43,058 bases of DNA from a virus. The translations under genes and the position numbers were made by a program. Under the pieces are notes generated by a model. The model saw only the letters and a program-made list of their open reading frames with translations. It was not told where the DNA came from and made no database searches. Shown here piece by piece: positions 6,793 through 13,447 of the stretch; the stretch's first letter is position 1, and each line of letters begins with the position of its first letter. Location: positions 1 through 43,058 of IMG/VR virus record IMGVR_UViG_3300036791_001570, one strand, 5' to 3'.

Positions 6793-7364
6793 TGCACCGT
6801 GATCACGAGGCCGGTGGGCGCAGCCGGTGGCCCGGTCGAACCGGTCGAGCCACCGGCGGTGTTCGATGCCGAAGATTCCACGCTGGTCACTTGCCAGAAT
6901 GCTGGCGACGTGGGCGGCGGCTGATTCAAATTCGCAGTGGCGTTGTTAAGCGCCACGTAGATTGCACCAGTCGTATACGTTACCATCTGTCCACCAGTGT
7001 AGGTTACCGTCGCACTCCATGCAGCCGGGGTGGCCAGCGATGCGGTCACGTAATAGCAGTACGTCGTCAAAGCCGCGAGGCCGCTGTCGGTGTACGCGCG
7101 AATCGTGCCACCAAGTGTGACGAGTTTGGTGAACTGCGTGGTCGGCGCAGAACAGGTGCCCACGATTTTGTACACGGTAATCGCCACGGGCGTGCAGGGC
7201 GAGCCGTCGGTGCAAGTTGTCGGCAGTGTCCATGTAAGCACCGCTTGGTGCGTGGTAGCCGTCGCGCCGGGTTGATCACGCGGTGTAGTGATCTGCTTCT
7301 TGCTAACGTTCTGCGTTTCTTGAGCGCTGGCCAACAGCAAAAACAGCATGGCGATCTTTGTCAT
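6789..7364 (-). CDS. Exported FN3 plus carbohydrate-binding-like protein, 191 aa
   Basis: A short Sec signal (MTKIAMLFLLLASAQ) precedes a fibronectin-III-like domain (LTWTLP ... Y-x-YYVTASL). The next segment, AWSATVTYTGGQMVTYTTGA, has the look of a CBM5/12 chitin-binding type module, ending in an aromatic-rich piece and a Gly/Ser/Pro linker. ATG 7362-7364 has AAGGAAAAG upstream and overlaps the stop of the previous FN3 gene (TGATG). It is predicted to be secreted or periplasmic and could bind surface polysaccharide. Alternatives are a virion surface protein with a fortuitous leader. Confidence 0.72.
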   Translation of the reverse strand: MTKIAMLFLLLASAQETQNVSKKQITTPRDQPGATATTHQAVLTWTLPTTCTDGSPCTPVAITVYKIVGTCSAPTTQFTKLVTLGGTIRAYTDSGLAALTTYCYYVTASLATPAAWSATVTYTGGQMVTYTTGAIYVALNNATANLNQPPPTSPAFWQVTSVESSASNTAGGSTGSTGPPAAPTGLVITVQ

Positions 7365-7720
7365 CACTTTTCCTTCTCCTTCGCTTTCGCATTCGGCGGA
7401 AGCCGCGCACCGGCCAGATTCGATGGCGCAGATTCTACTCCACTTTGCACTTGCGTCACGTAGTAACACCACGGTCCCGGCGTTACGTTCGTGTCCGTGT
7501 AGCTGAGCGCAGTAGTCGAGCTGACTTTGCTCCAGCTGATCGTAGTCGGATCTGCAGGGCAAGTGGCTTTCACGCGATAGACGTTGTAGGAAGTACCGGC
7601 GACCGCATCTACCGGCGCAGCCCAGTTGAGCAGAAAGCTATGTTTGCCGGGAACCAGCGTGACTGGACCTTGCGCACGCGCGGGCACGAGCAGCAGCAAA
7701 ATGAGCAGCGAACGTTTCAT
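7364..7720 (-). CDS. Exported FN3-domain protein, 118 aa
   Basis: The N-terminus MKRSLLILLLLVPARAQ is a classic signal peptide with an Ala-x-Ala cleavage site. One fibronectin-III-like domain follows (FLLNWAAP, YNVYRVK, CYYVTQVQSG, ESAPSNLAGA), and then a Lys/Glu-rich tail. It is a paralogue of the proteins at 6789-7364 and 8097-8558. ATG 7718-7720 lacks a strong ribosome site and its start overlaps the end of the RusA-like gene, so coupling is likely. It is predicted to act outside the cytoplasm. The role is unknown. Confidence 0.75.
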   Translation of the reverse strand: MKRSLLILLLLVPARAQGPVTLVPGKHSFLLNWAAPVDAVAGTSYNVYRVKATCPADPTTISWSKVSSTTALSYTDTNVTPGPWCYYVTQVQSGVESAPSNLAGARLPPNAKAKEKEK

Positions 7721-7737
7721 TGGGCCGGGATTATAAA

Positions 7738-8100
7738 TCATTCCAGCCGGTAGATCACCAAGTGGATCTTGGGCCCGCTCGCGTAAACTTTTTTCCACGA
7801 GCCTTCGTCGACTTGCTCGTCGTTCTCCCACACAATGCCGGTCAGTGCATCGAGCAGTAGATTCTCGTAGCGGTCCCCGTCGCCGCCGCGTATGCGCGGA
7901 ATGTGGAATGCCACGCGAAAGCCGAAACGATCCGTTGCCGAGCAGCGCAGTTGCGGCGCGTGGATCTTCACCTCCCACGCCACGGCATCCTTCGCGTTCT
8001 GCATAGCCTTGGGATTGAAGCGCCGGGTGCCGAAAGAATCGGGCCGCTTCCAAGTGACGGGTGGAACGTGCATCTCGTGATCGAAAATGATTTCACTCAT
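7738..8100 (-). CDS. rusA: RusA-like Holliday junction resolvase, 120 aa
   Basis: The length and pattern fit RusA endonucleases, which cut branched DNA before packaging or during recombination. The core reads GDGDRYENLLLDAL, giving acidic residues D74, D76 and D84, and then WENDEQV with D94. In RusA the position six residues after the first Asp is a catalytic-site Lys; here it is N80, so activity may be altered. ATG 8098-8100 overlaps the FN3 gene stop (ATGA). It fits with RecT and the exonuclease encoded upstream as a recombination set. Confidence 0.82.
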   Translation of the reverse strand: MSEIIFDHEMHVPPVTWKRPDSFGTRRFNPKAMQNAKDAVAWEVKIHAPQLRCSATDRFGFRVAFHIPRIRGGDGDRYENLLLDALTGIVWENDEQVDEGSWKKVYASGPKIHLVIYRLE

Positions 8101-8558
8101 GTGACCATGCCCCGTAGCACCGGCGGGGAAAGTATTGGAAGCGGAATCATTGCCGCAAAATGATTCGACGGCGCGCCTTCCCATCCCGTCCAGCAAAAGT
8201 ACCTGACATACCAAACATAATTGTTCCCGGGTATGGCCGTGCTGTCGGCGAACATGACTGTGGGCACCGATACATTCGCAATGCTCGTGAAGACCAACGC
8301 TCCGTTGTCGGTCGAGCAGACCTCGGCGCTGATCGTGCCGGTGCAGATAGCACGGTAGACGTTCACGCTCGCTATTCCTGCAGCCGTCGAAGGCGTCCAC
8401 GTCAGAATGGCGCAATGGGTTGCGCCTTCGCAGGACGATTGCGGCGGATCAGGCAAAGATCCAGTAAGCACTTGTGCCAGCGACGTGGCGCAGAACATGT
8501 GCAGCGCAAGGATGTAAAGTGAAACGCTTGTATGAAATCGAAATCGCCAATAAAACAC
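8097..8558 (-). CDS. Exported FN3-domain protein, 153 aa
   Basis: A start at GTG 8556-8558 gives a basic n-region, the hydrophobic stretch VSLYILALHMFCATSLA and a cleavage site before Gln, with GAGAA upstream. The mature part is an FN3-like domain (ILTWTPST, VNVYRA, YVWYVRYF, GAPSNHFAAM) with several Cys that could form disulfides. It is a paralogue of the two exported proteins downstream. It probably acts in the periplasm or at the surface. Receptor masking or host-surface modification is speculation. Confidence 0.7.
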   Translation of the reverse strand: MFYWRFRFHTSVSLYILALHMFCATSLAQVLTGSLPDPPQSSCEGATHCAILTWTPSTAAGIASVNVYRAICTGTISAEVCSTDNGALVFTSIANVSVPTVMFADSTAIPGNNYVWYVRYFCWTGWEGAPSNHFAAMIPLPILSPPVLRGMVT

Positions 8559-8606
8559 AGGGGATTTCTCGTTGCCGGCGCAAATACGCGGTGTGCGAGC
8601 TCGAGC

Positions 8607-8630
8607 TAAGTGAAACAAATGTTTCACTTA
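8607..8630. promoter_or_regulatory. Perfect 10-bp inverted repeat, operator or hairpin
   Basis: The arms TAAGTGAAAC and GTTTCACTTA flank a 4-base AAAT centre. The palindrome overlaps the stop codon of the C2HC gene (8624-8785) and lies 50 bases before the exported FN3 start. A further AAGTGAAAC copy lies at 8517-8525. There is no T-run on the leftward strand, so an operator or processing hairpin is more likely than a terminator. Confidence 0.55.
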
Positions 8631-8785
8631 GTTTTCTCCGGGTCACTACTTTTGTGCGGTCGCGCTTCGCGCATGACACGCGCCAGCCAGCGTGGCCGGG
8701 GAGCGCACGGGCAGTTCTTCACATGAATCTTGGCGCGTGGCCAAGTGGCGAAGGCTTTGTGGCACCATGGGCAAATCGGATTCAT
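8624..8785 (-). CDS. C2HC zinc-finger protein, 53 aa
   Basis: The finger is C-x2-C-x12-H-x4-C (CPWCHKAF ... HVKNC), near residues 5-26, followed by a basic tail. ATG 8783-8785 lies only 12 bases from the ATG of the rightward gene at 8798, so the promoter of each must sit inside the other. The role may be nucleic-acid binding. The start has a weak ribosome site. Confidence 0.65.
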   Translation of the reverse strand: MNPICPWCHKAFATWPRAKIHVKNCPCAPRPRWLARVMREARPHKSSDPEKTK

Positions 8786-8797
8786 AGTGAGGTGCCT

Positions 8798-9061
8798 ATG
8801 ATGTTTGGACCGGGCAAGTACGAGAAAGACGCGGAGCGGCTGATGCGGCGCGACGGTGCCAGTGCGGTGCTGCTGATCGTGATGGGCAGCAAGCGAAGCA
8901 GCAACGAAGTATCGTTGAGCCAGACGTTCAGCGCGGATTGGAATGTAGCGGCAGCGGCGCAATTCGTCATCCGGCTTCCCCAGCGGTTGCGTGAGCTAGC
9001 GCGGCAGGTGGAGCAGGATCTGCACCCTACGAGGCCACCCAGTGGCGCTTCCGAGCGATGA
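8798..9061 (+). CDS. Conserved-type phage hypothetical, lone rightward gene, 87 aa
   Basis: The N-terminus MMFGPGKYEKDAERLMRRDG leads into a hydrophobic strand (AVLLIVMG) and a C-terminal helix (RLRELARQVEQDL), a pattern seen in small phage proteins of unknown role. GAGG lies 6 bases before ATG 8798. It is the only rightward gene in this stretch. It diverges from the C2HC gene and runs 35 bases into the 3' end of the PEP-CTERM gene on the other strand. It may have its own promoter. The function is unknown. Confidence 0.72.
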   Translation: MMFGPGKYEKDAERLMRRDGASAVLLIVMGSKRSSNEVSLSQTFSADWNVAAAAQFVIRLPQRLRELARQVEQDLHPTRPPSGASER

Positions 9062-9686
9062 AAATGCCGAAGAGCATGCCGACACCGGTGAGGGCCATGA
9101 CGGCGGTATCGATTTCGGGTGTAGGAGTGGTGACCGGGATGGTGACATCGACGCTATCGAGCAGCACGGTAGCCGAGGGCGCAGACTCCATGCCGGGAGC
9201 GGTTACGCTGATGAACTGATTAGTACCGATAGCGTTCGTGATATCAAACGTCGAGCCGGTCTGATTGCTGGCGAGCAAGGTGCCCAGTTGTCCTTGGGTA
9301 TTCGAGCCCCAGACGGAATAAGTATCGCTGCCCACGCTGGAGACTTGAATGCTGTTGAGGCCCAGCGTGACCTGCGAGGGTTTAAGTCCCTCGATGGCTT
9401 TGAAGTTTAGCTGGATGAAGAAATTGCCAGAGATTTCATTGTCGGGGCCACCGGCGAGTCCGAGGCCGAATTCAGTCGGACTCTGATTTTTTTCAAACAG
9501 CGGGCTGAGGACGGCGGGAGTATCGTAACCGGAGACGACGAGTGAAGCGCGACCGGCGGTGAAAGTATCGACCGGGCCGATATTTCCGGCGGCAAGGTTG
9601 AAAACAAAACTGATGGGATCAGCCTTGGTGGCGGAAACGCAAACAAGAAGCAGAAAGCAAGCGAGCAGCAGTTTTTTGACGGACAC
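9027..9686 (-). CDS. PEP-CTERM-like exported protein, 219 aa
   Basis: It has a Sec signal peptide (KKLLLACFLLLVCVSATKA) and a beta-rich mature region. The C-terminus reads TPTPEIDT, then a hydrophobic helix (AVMALTGVGMLFGIFIA), then RKR. This is the tripartite PEP-CTERM sorting tail recognised by exosortases in Gram-negative bacteria, in a PTPE variant. No exosortase gene is seen here, so processing would depend on the host. It lies between replication genes and the FN3 cluster. A surface or exopolysaccharide-linked role is inferred from the family. Confidence 0.82.
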   Translation of the reverse strand: MSVKKLLLACFLLLVCVSATKADPISFVFNLAAGNIGPVDTFTAGRASLVVSGYDTPAVLSPLFEKNQSPTEFGLGLAGGPDNEISGNFFIQLNFKAIEGLKPSQVTLGLNSIQVSSVGSDTYSVWGSNTQGQLGTLLASNQTGSTFDITNAIGTNQFISVTAPGMESAPSATVLLDSVDVTIPVTTPTPEIDTAVMALTGVGMLFGIFIARKRHWVAS

Positions 9687-9713
9687 GGTAATTCTCCTTT
9701 GCCGGGGAGTCTA

Positions 9714-9980
9714 TCACAGCTCTTCGATGTAGTCGGCCAGCTGTGGGGCTTTCGAGGCAAGGATGAGGCGCTCGACTTCCTCGATGCAATGCTCGCACCA
9801 CAGGCCAGCGTACCAGAATTTCAGATCGGGGCTTCCGCAGCCCAAGCACAACGGAGGTTTCCTTTCGCGTGGTCGCAACTTTTCGCCGTGTTTGACGAAT
9901 CCGCAATTGCAAGCTGCGCCCTCGATGTGCAGGAGGTTTGGTCCCGCAGGGCAGTCGCAAGCGTGGCTTTTTCTTTTCAT
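9714..9980 (-). CDS. Double zinc-ribbon protein, 88 aa
   Basis: The Cys sets are CDC ... CNC in the first half and CLGC ... CEHC in the second, which would give one or two zinc ribbons. The C-terminus is helical and acidic (VERLILASKAPQLADYIEEL). ATG 9978-9980 overlaps the TGA of the helicase-loader-like gene (ATGA), so it is translated with the replication genes. The function is unknown. A DNA- or protein-binding adaptor is likely. Confidence 0.74.
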   Translation of the reverse strand: MKRKSHACDCPAGPNLLHIEGAACNCGFVKHGEKLRPRERKPPLCLGCGSPDLKFWYAGLWCEHCIEEVERLILASKAPQLADYIEEL

Positions 9981-10684
9981 GTGCGCGGTGCGAGGCCTTT
10001 GCCCACGAGGTGCGGCCAGCGTGGAGGTTTTGCTTTGCCTTCTTCTGTGAGCCCATGTTCCTTGCGATACCACTCGGGAAGCGGATAGGGTTTGTGGGCG
10101 CTTTCCGGCAGACCGGTAAGTTCGTACCACGTTCGTTGTTTGCTTGCAGCCAAGGCTTTCAATTGTGCCCAAGAGGTTTCGATGCCGACGAACTGGTGAT
10201 CTTTGCCGTGCCAGATTTCGGGATCGCGGCCCATGCGGAAGTAGCGCACGAGGTTAGCGCAGTGGCACATCTGCGCAACGAGTCGCGCGTCCGTTTCCAT
10301 TTTGAGTTCTGCGAAATTGCGACCGCAAAGTGCCGGTGAGATTTCCCGTGCGATTTCGGAATTGATGCCGGGAACGCGGGGCTGATCGACAAGCGGTAGA
10401 AGTTGCAGGAAGCCTTTGTAGTCCTGATGCTGGCGATCTTCCGGCATGCGTTGCAGGATTTCGGCGGCGCGCGGCATGAACATGCATTCGGTCAGGCAGC
10501 GCGTGCAGCCGGTCGAGATCTGATATTCGGAGTAGCGCGACAGTACGTCGATATAGATCTCGGCTTGTTCCTCGCCGAGCACGACGTCGAAATGCTTGGC
10601 GAATTTATCGACCCAGCTGCCGATCAGCTCGGCGATGTTTTCTGACTGCTTTGGCGATAGCTTCTTGCGTTTGCGTTTGGCCAT
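9977..10684 (-). CDS. Helicase-loader-like replication protein, 235 aa
   Basis: The N-terminal half has the helical pattern of phage loader/inhibitor proteins (G39P-like): ELIGSWVDKFAKHFDVV, IYIDVLSRYSEYQI and CTECMFMPRAAEILQRMP. The C-terminal half is basic and Trp/Pro-rich. A strong ribosome site (AAAGGAG) lies before ATG 10682-10684. The gene overlaps the DUF1376 initiator-like gene by 80 bases. Together they would recruit the host replicative helicase to phage DNA. Assignment rests on pattern and neighbour only. Confidence 0.6.
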   Translation of the reverse strand: MAKRKRKKLSPKQSENIAELIGSWVDKFAKHFDVVLGEEQAEIYIDVLSRYSEYQISTGCTRCLTECMFMPRAAEILQRMPEDRQHQDYKGFLQLLPLVDQPRVPGINSEIAREISPALCGRNFAELKMETDARLVAQMCHCANLVRYFRMGRDPEIWHGKDHQFVGIETSWAQLKALAASKQRTWYELTGLPESAHKPYPLPEWYRKEHGLTEEGKAKPPRWPHLVGKGLAPRT

Positions 10685-11396
10685 CCGTTTCTCCTTTTGG
10701 TGGTGCTTTTGTCCAGCGGTGATCGCTCAGGAATTTTCCTGCGCTCGGGACGTAGCGTGGCTGGGACCAGCGACCGGAATTTTTCCAGCGATTGAGGCCG
10801 ACCAGAATTTTCCTGAATTTCCGATCCGCCTCGGGAATCTCGCACCATGCCGCCCACGCGGCGCTGGCATCGAGATGATTGGGATACAGTCGCCAGAATT
10901 TATCGAACGCGGGGCTCACACACACACTTCCGGTTTTGCTCGGTGGCGTGTTAGTAGGAAGAATTATGTGTGTGTCACCCCCCGTGTTACGAGTGGGTTT
11001 TTCTGGATTTGGCTCTGGATTTGGATTTGGATTTGGGAATGCTGAGCTATAGCTGAGCTGTAGCTGAGCTTGTGCTGCTTGTTTAGCCCTTTGTTTTCCT
11101 CCTTTTACGTGCAATGCCCTAAGCTTCTCGTACTTTCTTACCTCAATCGAGGCCCTTGAGTTGACCATTTTCTGGTGGTGCTTGTAGAAGTATTGTGAGA
11201 GCACCGATTCGACGGCTATTTTTTCCTCATCTGCGACCGCGCGGAGCTGCCGGTAAAGCTTCTGCCGGTCAGTTGTGAGCGACTTGCCGGTGGAGTAGTA
11301 CAAGTCCAGCATGCGCCGGTAAGCACAGTCTTCCAGCCACGTGAGGTGGATGGTGTCGCGGAGGTAGTCGCCCATGAACCAATTAACGAAGATCAT
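10605..11396 (-). CDS. DUF1376 (YdaU-like) replication-initiator-type protein, 263 aa
   Basis: The N-terminus NWFMGDYLRDTIHLTWLED with YRRMLDLYYSTG is the DUF1376 signature found in phage replication proteins. A low-complexity linker (NPNPNPEPNPEKP) joins a C-terminal domain with FWRLYPNHLDASAAW, typical of initiator/primosome C-domains. The start was taken at ATG 11394-11396 because the 34-aa gene upstream ends there as ATGA. The linker DNA holds 11-bp repeats and an inverted repeat that may form the origin. The 3' end overlaps the loader-like gene by 80 bases. Confidence 0.82.
   Translation of the reverse strand: MIFVNWFMGDYLRDTIHLTWLEDCAYRRMLDLYYSTGKSLTTDRQKLYRQLRAVADEEKIAVESVLSQYFYKHHQKMVNSRASIEVRKYEKLRALHVKGGKQRAKQAAQAQLQLSYSSAFPNPNPNPEPNPEKPTRNTGGDTHIILPTNTPPSKTGSVCVSPAFDKFWRLYPNHLDASAAWAAWCEIPEADRKFRKILVGLNRWKNSGRWSQPRYVPSAGKFLSDHRWTKAPPKGETDGQTQTQEAIAKAVRKHRRADRQLGR
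11004..11073. repeat. Hexamer and 11-bp tandem repeats in the initiator gene (possible origin)
   Basis: A GGATTT-type hexamer recurs at 11004-11037. Three near-identical 11-bp units beginning GCTGAGCT follow at 11041-11051, 11052-11062 and 11063-11073. An 11-bp period is not a codon multiple, so it is not explained by a repeated peptide. An inverted repeat of CA/TG runs lies nearby (10918-10926 with 10967-10975). Iterons inside the initiator gene are known from lambdoid phages, so this may be an origin. That is inference. Confidence 0.55.
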
Positions 11397-11497
11397 TGGG
11401 CACACTCGCAAAAGACTTGTCTCGGGGGCGGGATTTGTGCTTGAATAAAAAACGGTAGTAGCATCAGTTCACCTTCAACGTGAATTGGTAGCTGCAT
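11393..11497 (-). CDS. 34-aa small protein before the initiator gene
   Basis: The frame runs from ATG 11495-11497, with GGAG 9 bases upstream, to TGA 11393-11395, which overlaps the DUF1376 ATG (ATGA). The peptide is hydrophobic in the middle (LMLLPFFIQAQ) and ends with a CEC motif. Coupling to the initiator is the main support. It may be a leader peptide or a small partner. Confidence 0.5.
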   Translation of the reverse strand: MQLPIHVEGELMLLPFFIQAQIPPPRQVFCECAQ

Positions 11498-11586
11498 TTC
11501 GGTTCACTCCAAATGGTTAGGGCCGGATGTTATGCGCATCCGGCCCAAATTTTATCTCCCCCCATCGGGCATGTCTAGGCGAAAGC
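11498..11586. other. Intercistronic region with strong hairpin (11520-11546)
   Basis: A perfect 10-bp inverted repeat (GGGCCGGATG and CATCCGGCCC, 7-base loop) sits between the 65-aa gene and the 34-aa gene. On the leftward strand no T-run follows, so it is probably a processing or attenuation hairpin. On the rightward strand a short A/T-rich run follows, so a rightward terminator is possible. No other gene was found here. Confidence 0.6.
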
Positions 11587-11784
11587 CTACGGCGAATCAG
11601 GCTGTGGAAAAGTTGTGGGTTGCGTGGAAAGTTCCGCACCGGCAGCATCGAGCAGCAAGGCGGCGAGGCGCGCAGCCATCTCTTTGGTCATCAGCAAAGT
11701 CTGAATCTGCCGGTTGAACTTCATGGTGACCGTCTGGGTGTCAGGCAGTTGATACACGGTGATTTCCAGTTTGTCGGCGCTCAT
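11587..11784 (-). CDS. Small hypothetical protein, 65 aa
   Basis: The sequence begins with beta strands (KLEITVYQL, TVTMKFNRQI) and continues with a helix (MTKEMAARLAALLLDAAGA), a regular alpha/beta pattern. GAGGAC precedes ATG 11782-11784, and the start overlaps the preceding gene's stop as ATGA. It belongs to the recombination/replication block. The function is unknown. Confidence 0.7.
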   Translation of the reverse strand: MSADKLEITVYQLPDTQTVTMKFNRQIQTLLMTKEMAARLAALLLDAAGAELSTQPTTFPQPDSP

Positions 11785-11954
11785 ATGTCCTCGTCACACC
11801 GGTCAACCAATGGGGCTTCGTAACCGCTGAGCCAGTCTTCGATGGCGGTCTGGATGGTTTGCGCGAGATCCGCGAGCTGTTGTTCAGTGTACGGTTGCTT
11901 GTCGGAATCGTCCAAGAAATCCTTGGCCAAGTCGTAGCATTTGGTGTCATACAT
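11781..11954 (-). CDS. Acidic small protein, 57 aa
   Basis: The frame runs from ATG 11952-11954 to TGA 11781-11783. It overlaps the upstream gene by 8 bases and the downstream ATG by ATGA. The peptide is acidic and helical (YDLAKDFLDDSD, LADLAQTIQTAIEDWL). Its size, charge and location in an early block are what a DNA mimic or inhibitor would show, but there is no direct evidence. The coding sequence is well coupled, so I consider it real. Confidence 0.65.
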   Translation of the reverse strand: MYDTKCYDLAKDFLDDSDKQPYTEQQLADLAQTIQTAIEDWLSGYEAPLVDRCDEDI

Positions 11955-12123
11955 TTGGTTTGGTTGTCTCCCATAGCGCGGGATCTTGTCTGCGAATTTC
12001 CTTGATCAGCTCCAGCGCATCGGCGACTGCGCTTTTGTAGGAACTGCAGGTCATACCCTCGTCGTCATGCAGCCCACCGTAGATGATCGCGGCCATCAAG
12101 CCCAGCAACTCTTGAAAGTTCAT
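11947..12123 (-). CDS. Small hypothetical protein, 58 aa
   Basis: The N-terminus is helical (MNFQELLGLMAAIIYGGL), followed by an acidic segment and a second helix (ADALELIKEIRRQ). ATG 12121-12123 was chosen because AAGGAG lies 8 bases upstream and the previous gene's stop overlaps it (ATGA). It lies between the coiled-coil recombination partner and the acidic 57-aa gene. The role is unknown. Confidence 0.68.
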   Translation of the reverse strand: MNFQELLGLMAAIIYGGLHDDEGMTCSSYKSAVADALELIKEIRRQDPALWETTKPNV

Positions 12124-12809
12124 GGCGCGCTCCTTGAATGTTCCTTGGTTTCCTTCCAAGCGCGCACCCCGGGAATGTTGATGGTCACGCCGAAAGCCTC
12201 GACCGCTTGGCGGATCTTTTTTTGGTCCGGTGAGCAGTACTCGCGGGGCACCAAGGCTTCGTTCTCCACGAGAAAGTGATAGTAGTCGCGCGTGTACACG
12301 CCTTCCTGTTTCGGCACCGCAGGCCCACTCGACACATAGGGCAGCGGCACGGTTTCCTTCTGTTCGCGCAGGGCTACTGCGGTTTCCTTGTCGCCTTGTT
12401 TCGCCGCGAGCTTCGCAGCCTTCTCCAGTTCCGCTTTCTGCTGCTGCTGCAGCAGCGCGGCGGCTTTCGCGTCCAGCTTGCGCTTCGCGGCTTCCTGCTC
12501 TTGCCGGTAAGCCACGCGCCGGTCCATGAGCTTCGATTTGGCCTGCTCCAGCGGTTTGAGGAACCTGTCGCGCAGTTCACAGGCCGCGAGGTGCATCTTG
12601 CGCAGTCCGGTGCAAAACGGGTTAAAGGTATCGCCGACCGTGGTGATGGCGCGATCCAACTGCTGCACCACCGTCAGGCTGGCCGTGTAGTGATCCTCGC
12701 TCGTGATGTCGAAGCTCGCGGCACGATCCAGCAGCGGCTGGGTCTGTTTCTCAATCGCTGCCTGATTCGGTTGCGGCGGCAGCATCCACTTGTTCACTTC
12801 TTCTTTCAT
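12120..12809 (-). CDS. Coiled-coil recombination-associated protein, 229 aa
   Basis: The protein is mostly helical, with a long charged coiled coil at about residues 75-155 (KPLEQAKSKLMDRRVAYRQE, LLQQQQKAELEKAAKLAAKQ). The C-terminus ends FGVTINIPGVRAWKE, a motif seen in phage proteins encoded beside Erf/RecT-type annealases. It overlaps the exonuclease gene by ATGA at its start and the 58-aa gene at its end. It is probably an accessory to the RecT/exonuclease pair. The activity is unknown. Confidence 0.7.
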   Translation of the reverse strand: MKEEVNKWMLPPQPNQAAIEKQTQPLLDRAASFDITSEDHYTASLTVVQQLDRAITTVGDTFNPFCTGLRKMHLAACELRDRFLKPLEQAKSKLMDRRVAYRQEQEAAKRKLDAKAAALLQQQQKAELEKAAKLAAKQGDKETAVALREQKETVPLPYVSSGPAVPKQEGVYTRDYYHFLVENEALVPREYCSPDQKKIRQAVEAFGVTINIPGVRAWKETKEHSRSAP

Positions 12810-13447
12810 CGGTTGTTCTCCCTGTAACTGGATTCAAAGCGGCGTTTCCACGTCGCGATGTGTAACGCACTGCAGAAAACATCGTAGTCGGACCTGTCGT
12901 CGAACTCGTGGACTTTGGGTTTGCCTGAGGCGCGCAGTTCCACGACGATTCTTTTGCGCGCCACGAAGCGGGCCAATGGATTGGTGAAACGCGGATGCGG
13001 TGTGCCTGCAGCATAGCCAGCGAGTTGCACGCCATGGTGGGCATAAACCTTGCCAATCTTCAGTTCGACAATGGTGTTCGATCCGTTGATCAGCGCGTTG
13101 CAGTCCGACTGCATGCCGTAGTGCATGCCGCCGATGTCCGCGACCGTCTGGTACTCAGACGAGAGCAGCTTGAACTTGCAGGTTTGTTTGAAGGTGATCC
13201 AAGCGTCCAGATGCGGCGCGACGCGCTCGTCGCAGCGGATCAGCTTGTCGAGGTTGTGGTAGTGGCAGGCCTTGTGGACTTCGCGGCCCAACTCGCCTTT
13301 GCGTTCCAGCACATCGGCATTCACAAAACTGAACTGCACCAGCCCGCTCGACGCCAGCACCGAGGTGCAGCCCGGGATCACTTGCGAGCCCAGCCGGTAC
13401 TCGTGCGTGCTGGCATCGAAGGAAAAACTTGCAGGGGCTTCCGTCAT
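12806..13447 (-). CDS. PD-(D/E)XK exonuclease (RecB/Cas4-like), RecT partner, 213 aa
   Basis: RecB-family motifs are visible in order: GREVHKA with H58, SDCNAL with D115, VELKIGK with E128 and K130, and VQLAGY with Q141. This is the arrangement of phage 5'-3' exonucleases that resect ends for annealing. The start overlaps the RecT stop by ATGA, giving the usual annealase-exonuclease pair. It would act on phage DNA ends in the cytoplasm, making single strands for RecT. The length is typical for the family. Confidence 0.87.
   Translation of the reverse strand: MTEAPASFSFDASTHEYRLGSQVIPGCTSVLASSGLVQFSFVNADVLERKGELGREVHKACHYHNLDKLIRCDERVAPHLDAWITFKQTCKFKLLSSEYQTVADIGGMHYGMQSDCNALINGSNTIVELKIGKVYAHHGVQLAGYAAGTPHPRFTNPLARFVARKRIVVELRASGKPKVHEFDDRSDYDVFCSALHIATWKRRFESSYRENNR

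Noticed and set aside
9027-9061. Frameshift or fusion between the PEP-CTERM gene and the rightward gene
   Set aside because: The two genes simply converge and overlap at their 3' ends on opposite strands. Both have complete ends.
12291-12302. Palindrome GCGTGTACACGC as an operator
   Set aside because: It falls in the middle of a coding sequence where the codons (GVYTR) explain it, away from any gene start.
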